This document shows positions 36,215 to 48,278 of a stretch of 64,000 bases of DNA, in pieces (within the stretch, counting starts at the first letter, position 1; each line of letters starts with the position of its first letter). The stretch is taken from NCBI RefSeq assembly GCF_910592395.1, contig NC_088312.1, forward strand, positions 1,922,001-1,986,000, given 5' to 3'. The stretch comes from Lineus longissimus (taxonomy: Eukaryota > Nemertea > Pilidiophora > Heteronemertea > Lineidae). The notes under the pieces were generated by a model that was not told the origin of the DNA, did no database searches, and worked only from the letters and a program-made list of their open reading frames with translations. The position numbers and the translations under genes are program-made.

Positions 36215-39200
36215 GATGCTGAATAAACTAATTCAACTTCAATTTCAATTTTTTAAATTCCATATAAAACCCAATAAGGGTTATCACAGAAAGGTATACA
36301 AATTATGATATTCGAATACATGTGCAAAATAGAATGAGATTTCATGAACTATTATTGAGAGTAGACTGCCCGAACAATGACTGAATTAGAAATGAAAGCC
36401 AAGTACAGGACAAAGTGACTGGTTTATAGCTTTTCCAATATTGAAATCTGAGTAATACGCTGCCAATCCGCAATCTCTCTCATCAACAATAATCATAAAC
36501 GAAGAGCATTTATACAAACGGACTTAATCTGAATGATATTCATCAAGGCCGGCCACCAACACATTCAATCCCTTCGAAGTAATTCGAGCCACCCGCCGTT
36601 TCAAATTGTTCGTATAGTTTTTTATACGATGAGAAAATTACCCATAATTATTGTCAAATTGCATGGTGCCGTGTCATTCGAGCCATCACACAAAATTGCC
36701 GACAAAATCTGTTGTAGGCATCAGACACTGCAACCGTATGCAGAAATTGGTGCTATTACATTTGCTTTTGATGATCTACAGGGCGACTCAGCCCCGATTG
36801 CTCTGTATGATCTTTGAGCTATCTAATACACTGTAGAATTAAATAAATAATGTAATTCAGTCAACATTTTCTCAGTTTCTCCAATATGCAGAATATCTCC
36901 ACGTGAACACGTAAGCCTCTCGTTTTTACACTCCGCACACGTGTCATAGAGCCGTGAACCACACTGGTCCGATGTACACAATAGGGCCGTTAACTCCGTT
37001 TTTCCGCTGTCGGACCCATGCATCCTCTCTTATAGTAGGCCTTTGAATCGCTCCTGAAATACACTCGCTCAATAACAGTGCGAAGAGTGTATTTTAGGAA
37101 GGATCCCAAGGCATGCTATGTCGAAGGATGTACACTCCTCATTAGATCGGACATGAGAAAGCAATAATTGCTTGCACGATAACAGCAGGGGTCGCTGACA
37201 TCTGTTGGTCGGCATCGCATCGAAATCCGTTTGCATCATCGGATTGCAATAACCCGAGTAGCTCCAGCTTCAGTATTAGGCGTAACACTCAATCGGGAGA
37301 CCATGTCGAGAGCATTCCAAGTAGAAGGACATCAGAGATGTGCCAATCACTCTGACTGCTTCGTCATGTTTTAGCGGAGTAATCACTGGTTTGAACACTT
37401 GACAACGGTCACGCTTCATCAGTGCAATGCCAGCCATTCCACAAAGTATCACCATGTCGAGTGAAGACGTATCTGTTCTTACATGCAGGAAAACACTAGC
37501 GATGCCTGTCTTATTAAACGTCTAAGAAGTTATAGACGCGTTCCAGCCTCGCTGGCTGCTTGGCGTCAATATGCCAGCGGCAAGAGGCGGAAGATTATTC
37601 AATTGATGTCTTGACAAGTAATTTTGTACTTGTGAAAGATTGATAACATCACCACACTGAATAACAGAACACATTGGTTTATGATTACCACAGCCGACGG
37701 TGCTGCTATGGGGCTCTTCTGGCTGACCAACACTGTGCAATTGGTTTCAAGGCTATACAAGCACTAGACGATCGGATGCCGAGCAAAACCACATGTCTGA
37801 AATATTATAGCAGGTATTGCAATGGAATTGATCCTGGTAATGTACATGTAATTACGGATCGTCTATACTATAAGTACCAACAGATACTACTTCTTTACTC
37901 ACTGTTCGGGCACAGTGAAGGAAACAAAAAATGACTAAAAATCACCGAAATTTCGACAACATCAAATACCCATCTGAAAAAATGATATTGTAATAACTAT
38001 CATATGCAAATGACACTGCCCCGGACTAAGCCCCAAGCTAACTGCGGTGGGGAAAATGCTAAATAAATCATAAGATGAGGCTGTCTGAGTAAAAGAATGT
38101 TTCTTTATAATGCCTCTGTAGCTGGTTAAGTCGGATAGATTTCCGTACTGTGCGAGGTAGGAAGTGCCGCGGGTAACCTTTAACTTTCCTAGAACGACTT
38201 TTTTTTCTTGCAGCAATCGTGATGATGAATAATTTGACAGAACATTTAGAAATAACTCAGAAGAGGTGAAATTTGAGCAATTTTCAAATTCAGCCTTCGG
38301 CGCCAGGAAATATTGTGTTTTTTGCGAAAAGGGTCCTTGATTTGTTACCATTGTATACCTTAGTTTATATCAAGCTACCACTGGTGCATGTGGATGCTAG
38401 CTACGATGAGGATGAATATGGAAATATCTTATGCGTGTCATATGGCTCGCAGCAAGTTCCTGGCGGCTATATCGGAGTAATTCAATTCTACACCTAAAGG
38501 GAGGCTTACAGGTAATAGTAAAATATCGGTTGTTCTTGCCATCATCTTTGGAATCGCCGCCGCACGGATTGGAGTTTTTCCAATAGGAGCAAATGAAAGT
38601 CTTGAAAACGTGATTTTTTTTCAGAAATTTTCGCGAATCGTGTAATGAATGTTTCGCGATTGGCAGCAAAGTAACCGAGCTTGACAGATGCAAGGTTGTC
38701 TTAGTGGCTGATGGAAGGTAATTCTCTTCAAATTGATCTCGGAAGTATTGAGGCAGGATTTCGGGTGATCTTAACCGACTCTGAAGTTTTATTGCCCATG
38801 CTTTCTCATATCTGCCCATCCAAAAACTGGTTTCGGCGTAACATTATTGGTTTGTATGATTTACCTGATGTCACTGCCAATTGCCTACAAGTCGATACAG
38901 CATACTGTCAAGAACAGGACACAATCCAGCCCTTATTGAAGGCGCATAGCATCCGACACTTGTCCATCTGACCTTTATCCGGATGTATCGGACTGGCCGG
39001 GCTCAGACAGCTTTGCCAATAGTCTTTGGCTAATACGATCATGTCATGTTCGGAGTACTGCACCATGTCATGTCTCACCAAGACGCGATCACCTACAAAT
39101 GCCATTTGACCGCATCGGATGAGACGTAATTACACCACGGATGAGACAATCATAAGAGATACAACCTCCACCCTAGCGCAGTTCCGTTTTTTATTGACTG

Positions 39201-42200
39201 CCCTGATGATCAGACTGCAAAATACGTCATTGGCTGCTCAATGTGACGTCAGTTTGAAGCCACGTTGTAACACGATGCGTTCTTCAATGTATAGTGCACT
39301 TGATGACTACCATTGAGTTTTTCTGGTTGTTCATCTACATTTGAACTGATGGCTTCCTTAAATAAAGAAAATTTCGCTAAAATGTGTCGTAAGTTGAAGT
39401 ACAATGTACGCTGCCAAGATGGCTGCCAAGCGGCCATATTGAGATAGCTGACATGGCGCTGACAATCAAAGGGAACTTCCTCGAATCATCATCCCATAGA
39501 ATGAGACTGTTTTTTTCTAACATTGCTTTCAGTGTGTGTTGTTTCTTTTCGAAAGTGTTACAAGTTGTAACATGTAGTACCATGTAGTACAGCGTCCTTC
39601 CAAAACCAATATACAATATAACCATATTTGTGGTGACTGTCCATTAATAATATGTTTACTTGATATCAAGCCGACAGTAGCAGCTGCTGGTCTCCACCCG
39701 ATCTGTTCTTGAGAAGATCTCGGCAACGTGCCATCCGCCGACGAGATCCGATTCAGTGCCTGGCAGATATATCACATGACAAACATGTGATACGTGGATA
39801 AAAACATTTGGGCGCCTCACTGCAATGATCATTTAAGGCACCAGATTGAGTGTGCACGCACGTTTTGGTTCATTGCCCAAGCGAGAGTTCCAATGGCTTC
39901 AGATCAGAGGAGGATTGCATGGATTTGGCTCTGATATCCTGCTAATACCATGGGAAAAACTGGCATTGATTGCTCTTAGAATAACGCAAGTTAGTAAGGC
40001 ACGCACGTTGCCTCACCAGTCCCGGCGATGCGTCTGGACTCCTGATTGCCTAGACTACATGCTGCTCCACTAAATAGATACTTCATACAACATTGTTCGG
40101 AAGAACAACCGGATTCTTGCTTAGCTCCGTGATGATGTACCTGCGCGCTACATTCTGACTGAATCTTCATCACTTTTCTGTGAACTTCGGATGCAGTGCA
40201 CTGTCACGCGGGATTCTCTTGCACGGTAGGTTTTATCCCTTACACTCTTACGCTTGTCTCTTATCTTTATATACGTTTTGTTTTCGCACCATGGGCTGTA
40301 CGCTGTGCACCACAGTGACGAGTATTCAATTATACTATCAGCTTAAAACTTTATTATCGAATCTAAGTTATTTTTATTGTAAGTGATCGTTCTTGACCAC
40401 ACGAATTGCTGACGAATCGAAAACATGCTTCGATACATACTTTTGATCGTTTAAGGTCGGCACAGTAGGTTACTATCCTATAAAGTCTGTAAAATTTTGT
40501 TAACCGGAATGCTGCTTACGTTGTCCGTTTATCATTTTATTTCGACACTATTCGCAGTTTTATCAAATGTACACTTAGAAAATACCTCACTAACGAAATG
40601 GCCGCATCCCATTAATTCGTTGAAAATAACAACTCGGCAGCTCTCGGGACGTACAACACAGTGGTCTCCGGTCAATTGATCCGCACGGTGCACTTGTGTG
40701 CCATCGGGTATCTTTTGGCCAAATTAATCCCCGCTTGTCAGGTTTGATTCATCACGGGATCTCAATAAAGAAATATCGATATCTGATATGTGTTTTTTAA
40801 TTCTCGTGATCCGTATACACTGCAGAGAAACTTAAGAGCCCCAAGTGAGTTCAAGTGCAAAATTTTAGGTTGAACGAACGATGGCTGGGATAGAGAACCT
40901 CTTCGAAATGGCTAAGGGACCAGAGGGACCAGAGCTAGCTGGCAAGAAACGAGTGGCTACACCAAACCAGCTGAATATAACCAGTCTAGTGCATGTGCAT
41001 GCAATCCCAGGTCGCAAAGCCAAATACTTAAGACCACATTAAGCATCGCATACATGCACATGTATATTCTTCGCAAGATTCTCGTAAGATTGTAACTTAA
41101 TCTAAGAATTTTTAAAGAATTTTGTCACGAATGTACCTCCACATGTACACAAAATCTAATAAGATCTTAACAAAGAATCGTATGAGAATCATACCTTGAT
41201 TTTCGATCTGGAATGTGACTGCAAAGTTACCATTACTGACTTGCCTGCGGGCTCAAATGGGATCTCAAAGCACGAGCTCTCATCAGCTCTCATGAAAAGG
41301 AAGCTAAATATCCATTTCATCCAATTAACTAGCTTTTAACAGCAATTTGCTTCAGTTTATTCATTATACACGATTGTATTCAGCTTCATGGTTTATATTA
41401 AAGAACCATGTTGTGCAAATGACGAATGTTGCCGTTTACCTAATTTCATCCACTATTGGTGATATTGATTCCGTTAGCCTTTCATGTGGTGGCGAAAACA
41501 TATGTTGCAATGTATCATGAACAAATAGGGAGGGGGGGGGGGGGGTGACTGGGCAAATAATAATGAAAACAGCAATACCATAATACACGGTAGCAACCAT
41601 GTCTCCTTGGTTGTAGGTGTTACCTGATCGTTTTTATGATGCGATATTTGGCTACATCTGCTACTGCAATCGAACCTGACCATGAATCTGAAGAATTATA
41701 TCAGGATTTTTATATTTCGTGAGTCCATCCTGGAATAGACGACACTCAGAATGTAACATTTCATAAAATCTTCTAATTGATGCTTCCGTCAATGTCATGA
41801 TTTGACAAGATGTGTCAGCGTAGTTATATTGACTGGGATACGCCAAAATGAAAAAGAAAATGAAACAGATTGATGTGATAACACTGCCAAGTGCAGAACG
41901 ATATGATGATAAGAGACGACATATCGATGTGATCAATTGATATTACATGTAAATACTCTGTAAAATGGTTGACGTCTTCAATTGACGAATACAATAACTC
42001 CATTCGATTGTTCGATTAGAAATTTCAACATACATACTGCACACGTGATGTTTCAGTGACAGCCCAGATTCTTCATATATTTCTTCTGAATAACGCATGT
42101 TGTTAATTTCCGATTAAGAAAGGAAAGTTCCTAGTGTTGGGCAGATCAAATGTTAGCTGAGGAGATGGGTAACAAGTAAGAACAATGTTTTTCAGAGGTA

Positions 42201-45200
42201 AATGTACGTGTAAATGCCCACGCCCTTTCTGTTTGCTGTGCGAAAACTATACTGAGCATTTGTCATGTTGCCGTTAATCGACATTTGCTATGAAATACGG
42301 TATGTCTGTCTTCGTTAACCACTAATCTAGAATTCAAACGGCAAATATGCTTTCCTTTCAAAACTACCTAAAAAAGTGACTATCATCTTTTTAGGTATTT
42401 CATCCGTCGAACCCTTGCCGTTGACTTGCACACAACAATGTTGGGTTTAATGCAAAATTCGATATGGCATGTTCACCAATAACTGCACGACATAAACAAG
42501 ATTGCAATTTGAAATGTCTCCTCTTGTTAGGATATCCTTTCAATCCGGGAAATTCGTTCCTTCAAAACCTGACAAGCCTGACATTTTTTCTAGACCATTA
42601 AAGTTGTGAATCGCACGAAAAAGTACAAAGCAACTGGCGTGACAGCATGACATATACATGTACGTGTCCCTAGGTTCTCAGACAGTGAGCATGGTATGCT
42701 TCCCTGGAATCGACAAAGTGGTATCGCATAATGAATAGACAGGATCGTCGCAACTTGCCCTCGGGTTGTCAAATTCTTGCAGTATCATTCAAATTTCATC
42801 CAAATTTCACATATTATTCCATACCTCTGGGTTATAAAAGAGCATTCGCATCGTACGCGTAACCTTAAGTACAACTATCTGCTAGCATTATGAAGAAGCT
42901 CATAGCGTGCGATAATGCTGTAAATTTTTCAATCCATAATATGTGATGACAGTCTTCACTCTTAGAAATACAGGTTTTTGAAAAACCTTCAGAGGTTTAA
43001 GGTTTTCGGTCGGCACAAATATGCACCCCGTAGAGAGTTTTCAGCGAAATAAAATAAACTAAAAGGTTTTTAATAAGCCTCAATAACCTTTCATTTCTAA
43101 GAGTGTTTGAAACAAGTTTTATTCAAATGAAATATCTGATCGTGTCTGACCTTGGAAGTATTATAATAAAGTTTGTTCAGAAAGGAAGAAAGAAAGCTAT
43201 GATTGATGCGAATTGAAATATCGCGTGACCAGCGTGCAGGCAACTTATGTGTGTACCATCAGTATCAAACATCAGTTTTCAAACCTTTCAAACTACATAG
43301 TAAGATGGAGTGTCCCGCTAGGCGCAAATGGTTTTATAATACGTTTAACCTGGTATCTGCGTCATTGAAGTTTTAGGTCCAAAGAACGATACCTAACCGT
43401 CGACATACAGGCGGGGAGGCCATTTTAAAACTGCTACACCGACTTACAGTGACATGATCATTGAACATAGTTAAAGGGAACAGCTACGATATATCATTGG
43501 AAGCACCACGCCCTGATGTTTTGACCGAGTTTATTAGGCTCCTCATTATTAGCGTTTCTTGACAGGTCTCCTTTAGTGTTTTTCTGATCTTCATCTCAGT
43601 CGAAAATTTAGACGAAGACATTTCACCCATACCGATATTTGATCAGTTCTACCAATCTTCAAAACTCATCCACTGTTGGTAGATTGCCGAGTTACGTATC
43701 AAAAAGCGATTTAATACCGTTAGCTCCTTGTCAAATCATCATATTTCAAAGTGGATACTAATTGCTTTAAAAGAGGAAGTAATCAGCCCGGCTCCTGAGG
43801 GAACAGGTCTCCGCTTCTTGCATTAGGACTTGTCAAAGGAAACTCGTTATTCCTGCAGTTATGCTCAAGGCGATTTATGTTGTTTTGCCAACATTGCGTG
43901 TGTTGTTTGCTCCATGAGATTTCGAGGCTGATTTCTCGTCAGATAGCAATGGTTTCTTTGTGATCTTCTTTTTTGGATTCGTTCTGCTAGAGTCTGCTGT
44001 CGAGTTGAGAAATACAGGCGCTATTCTGCGATGTTGGCAGGGGAACGATGTGTGTCATAACACTCATGAAAGCTGTTCTTTCGACATTTACTTAACTATG
44101 GTGTTTAGCTGTCGTTGCAAGAAATCCAGATCTCGACATGCTCAAGAGTCGTTCGGCAACGCTTTCTTCCCGATTTCGCCAGAGTTGACGAAGATACAGG
44201 CGCAGATGTTTTGCTGTATTTCATGGACAGGGAATAGTTGGAAGTTATGACTGATATTATAACAGTGATTTTTCGATGCCTAAATCAGTTCAGTGTTCGC
44301 CTTAGCATGGTGGCAGTATAATTCTGGTAGTAAAGGTAGAAATGCAAACACATGTTGTTATTTCAAAGCTCGTCCTCTCAGCAGAATGCTTATTGAAGCA
44401 GGATGGTGCTTATCATTCTGTAGTTAATTTGTTTACCATAACTTAAGAATAGACCCGATGTACTTCTGAGTTTCAAAATGAAGCACTTGTGCCAGCATCA
44501 CGAGTTTGCCTGTCTAATGATTTACAGCAAGTGTTAATGACGATGAAAGTCGTCTTTAAGTGACATGACATCAGGATGCTTTCACAAACCCAAAAAATCG
44601 AAAATGCAACTTAGGTGGTTTCTGTGACACTTTATGTATAACATGGAATTCATGGTCTGTCTATATTGTCACACTGGCTCATTGAGCATGTTATTAAACC
44701 CCTGTGACATGCCGTGCCTCTGCCACTACCTGACCAGGGGATTGTACAATCACCGCAGATTGACCAATAAATTGCCTTCATTACTCCGAGCACGGTCGTG
44801 TCGTAGAGTTCTTAAGGCAAGATCCCTCTGAGGAGTAAGGGCTGGGAGTAAGGGCGATAGTAAATCTTGATGAATTCCATTCTCCATTCGTATCCCAGTC
44901 CACAAGGACGTGACTTGACACGTAACATAAACTATGTTATCAACGATCTCACTTGGGAGACAGCTCTATTAACCGTGCTACATGGCTGAGCACTTATCTA
45001 GGATATGTACTCGAGTTATGATGTCAGTATTGTTAGGACTCTAAAAGGGACGTTGACATATTGTTACTCTGTAACAATGGGGCATTGTGTGCCCCAGTGA
45101 TGTAATATACCTCTACCAGGGTTTGTGTCAACATTTTGTTCATAACTGGACTTCATGCAACGTGCATGATATCCAGTGTTAGTACATTCTCGCACGCGTC

Positions 45201-48200
45201 TGTGCAACAATTTGAGTTAACCAAATCGTAAACTAATGAACCACCAAGTACCTTCTGGAAGTAATGCTCTTCTCTTGTAAGTTATATCAAGTATTTATAC
45301 TTGGTTATGTATACATGTACTTGGGAGAAATTGAGAGTTATGTTACCTGATGATGGTTACGTTGTATTCATTTCGTCTATCAAAACTTGAGCAAAAAATA
45401 AACATCAACGGTATGATAGGTGACATACAATTCCATCGAGGGTAACAGGATTTCTTAGGCTTTATCAAAGGGACCGTTCATTTTGCGCTCGCGAGTCCTT
45501 TTCTTTAAAAACGTCTTTTAACACAGTAGCTTCAACCTTCGCATAATATCCTTCGCCTTGTATATCCGTCTCAGTTCACCTCGTTGGGGAATACCAGGTG
45601 TACATTCACATGTACTTCAAGCGAAGTACTTCGAGTACAAAAATGCAACGTATGAGATACTGGCCAAAGTAACTTGGACCAAATTATTTCTGAAGATGCC
45701 CAGCGCTAGCGTGTGTGAATTTCAATTAGCTTCTTATCCCGCCGGATAATGATTAGTAGCACATCGTTAGAGCTGGTCAGGGCTTATGTTTGCCATCAGG
45801 GGATCAAGATAGGGTAACAATAATACATTTCAAATCTGATGATCGACATCGATTTATTGGCCTCTTGCAACGGAATCTAGTAAGGTTATGGGTGAGGTTA
45901 TGGAGAAGAATGTGAAAGGCTATGGCTGACCAATTTGTGTTGTGAATAAATCACATTGACACATGTTGTTGGGTATGATCGTACTTGAGCAGAAGCAATA
46001 ATTTGTATTCATCACATTATCGATAATTCCTGCATAAACAATAACATTTGCGAAGAGACCATTCACATTTTCGGTTTTGTACAATGTTAACCAGCGTGCA
46101 GTGAGTCTCCTACATCGATACACCAGTACAGATGATCCGAGTATAATGTACGATCGTTGTCTATGGCCATTGTTCTTACCATTATTAAGCTTTGATAGAG
46201 GCACACCGCGGTCATTAAAACCGTAATGTACGTACGGAATGACTCTTGCCGGCAGAAGTAGCAATGGTTGATTACAAGTAGCGCCGGCGAAACTTGTTAT
46301 GAGTGTATAATCGAGCTAATATAATGTGCATTACTTGCAAGAGAACCATGACCCCAGTGCTTACGATATGATATCGTTATCAGTGATTTGCCTTGCAGTA
46401 TCTCCAAACTATACATACAATTCTTTGTGAGACCTATTCTGCTCAACTGAGGTTAAGCACATGGTCGTTCAATACAACTCAACAAGTTCTTTTAACAGAT
46501 TTTCGTTTTGAGCACGGCTAGTGAGTAAGCAGTCAGTGAGTGCAGTTTTTTTGCTAAAATTGGTAGTTATTTTAAAATTTGTGGACGCAACTTCACACTT
46601 TACAACTTCACAACTTCTAACTGGTCATCCGGTTTTGGAAATCGATTCCTATCACTAGAAGAACGACTTCGTTAATATTTCCCATTCGCCCAATGTCCAA
46701 TCGGTATCAGTGTGTTCTACCTTGACCTCTGTTCAACTTTTGTAGCAAATAATCAACCGTCTTCGATAGGTAAAGCAATAGCATTTAAAAAATAGGGAGA
46801 ATGTCACTACTCTTTTCGAGAGAAAGCTTCGCAAAAGGCGCCACCAAGTCATCACAGTCACACGTTAGGAGGTTTAAATCAATAAAAACAATTTAGGTGA
46901 ACGAAGGAAGATCTCGTGTTGTCTCAAGTAAATTGAAATACCAAGACAATTGGTGAATAGGAAGCAACAGCTGTCCGGGTACACGATTGATTTCGTGACA
47001 TGACCGTCTGTACATGTATCTTGTCTTCTTGCTGTATATCTATCTTGTTTGTGTCGTTTGGATTGTCGCGGTAATGTATAACCCGATTGTCAAGTTTGTA
47101 ATGATTACGAAAATTTGAGGCAGCACTTTCAGTCCGTTGGTTCTCCCGCTGTCATGGAAGTGACATTTCCATTGGCAGGTCCATACTGTATTGAACATGT
47201 CAGACAGCATGTTTCTGGTTAACGAAGTGTTAATTGTGTCATCAAATCTATACGAGCAGGTCTGTTTTGTGCATAGCAGAATCCCTTATCTAAGCAATGG
47301 TAAAAAATATGACAGAGTAACGCAACGAAGTGTTATCCATTGCAATGATACCATGTGACGAGGAAGAAGGGTATCGATATTTGGCTTTATCTGCTAAATC
47401 CTCGAGGATTTCTGATTATACTCAACGGCGTTGTCTTTGATTCGTTTTCAATATCTCTTGACTGGGAAATTCTCTACCATATTGATCGAAAAGAATATCG
47501 AATCAAGTCGAAAGTCCCGGCACATGCGCGGGTCGCGCCGGGCATCGGATTGAGTTTGGTTCCAGGGAATTAGATTGCCTTGGTGTACAGATGAATTGCT
47601 CCAATAAGAACTTGGCGTCGCCGGGGCGGAAAACTACATCGGGACTGCGACGCTTCTTATGAGTTTGTTGTATGATTTAGTGCCACTGAGGCAACAGTCC
47701 GTGTAAAAACACATACAGCGCTTATGATTGGTTACACACTCTGCTTCCGCTTGTGAGCAATCGCGCATAATCTCGCGAGAGTGTGATTGGGCGTGATTTA
47801 TGAGGCTATGTTTTGGCCTTTGATATTTGGGAAAGACACTGTAAGATTAACTCGAACACTGCTCGTTATTCTTAAGGCTGTTATATAAACACAACGTTAG
47901 GTTTTGCGTTTACAGAATTGATTAAATTGGCCTGCTATTATTCTTACATGATTGTTCGAATAATCGCAGAAATCCGTAAACTTATATGATAAGAAACGTC
48001 CGTATTATGTTCCATCTTGAATACGTCGAGAATGATAGGTTGATCAATAACGTTTTGGAACATTTTCCTTTTTGTTGGAGGGGATGGAGAGTGATTTAGT
48101 CAGCCCTTTCCATTCATGTTTCAAATGTGAAGGTGTTTCTCAAAATCTGCATCTCTGCAGTATTATCTGGTGGTTAATGGAGGGCGGAGATCAACTCGAC

Positions 48201-48228
48201 AGCAACACATATTTTGCAAACTATAGAA
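36215..48228. other. Long region without a supported gene
   Basis: Twelve kilobases with no exon chain, domain or RNA gene that I can support. Contents noted: a MITE-like element at 42958-43105, a poly-G run near 41527, and several short ORFs with no domain (for example 37962-38351 and 43960-44250). Distal regulatory DNA or exons of a large gene with very long introns cannot be excluded. Confidence 0.5.
42958..43105. mobile_element. MITE-like element, about 148 bp, copy 2
   Basis: It begins CACTCTTAGAAATACAGG and ends with the inverse of CACTCTTAGAAATGAAAGG, giving terminal inverted repeats of about 13-19 bp. The interior contains GCACCCCGTAGAGAGTTTTC, shared with 19846-20035. No coding capacity; the target duplication is not clear. 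Confidence 0.7.
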
Positions 48229-48234
48229 TTTATT
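48229..48234 (-). terminator. Poly(A) signal of the PLC-like gene
   Basis: TTTATT on the plus strand (AATAAA on the minus strand) lies 45 bp past the stop codon at 48279-48281. Confidence 0.6.
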
Positions 48235-48278
48235 GGCCAGCCCCGAGATGACATTCAAATTTTCAGATAATCACACAA

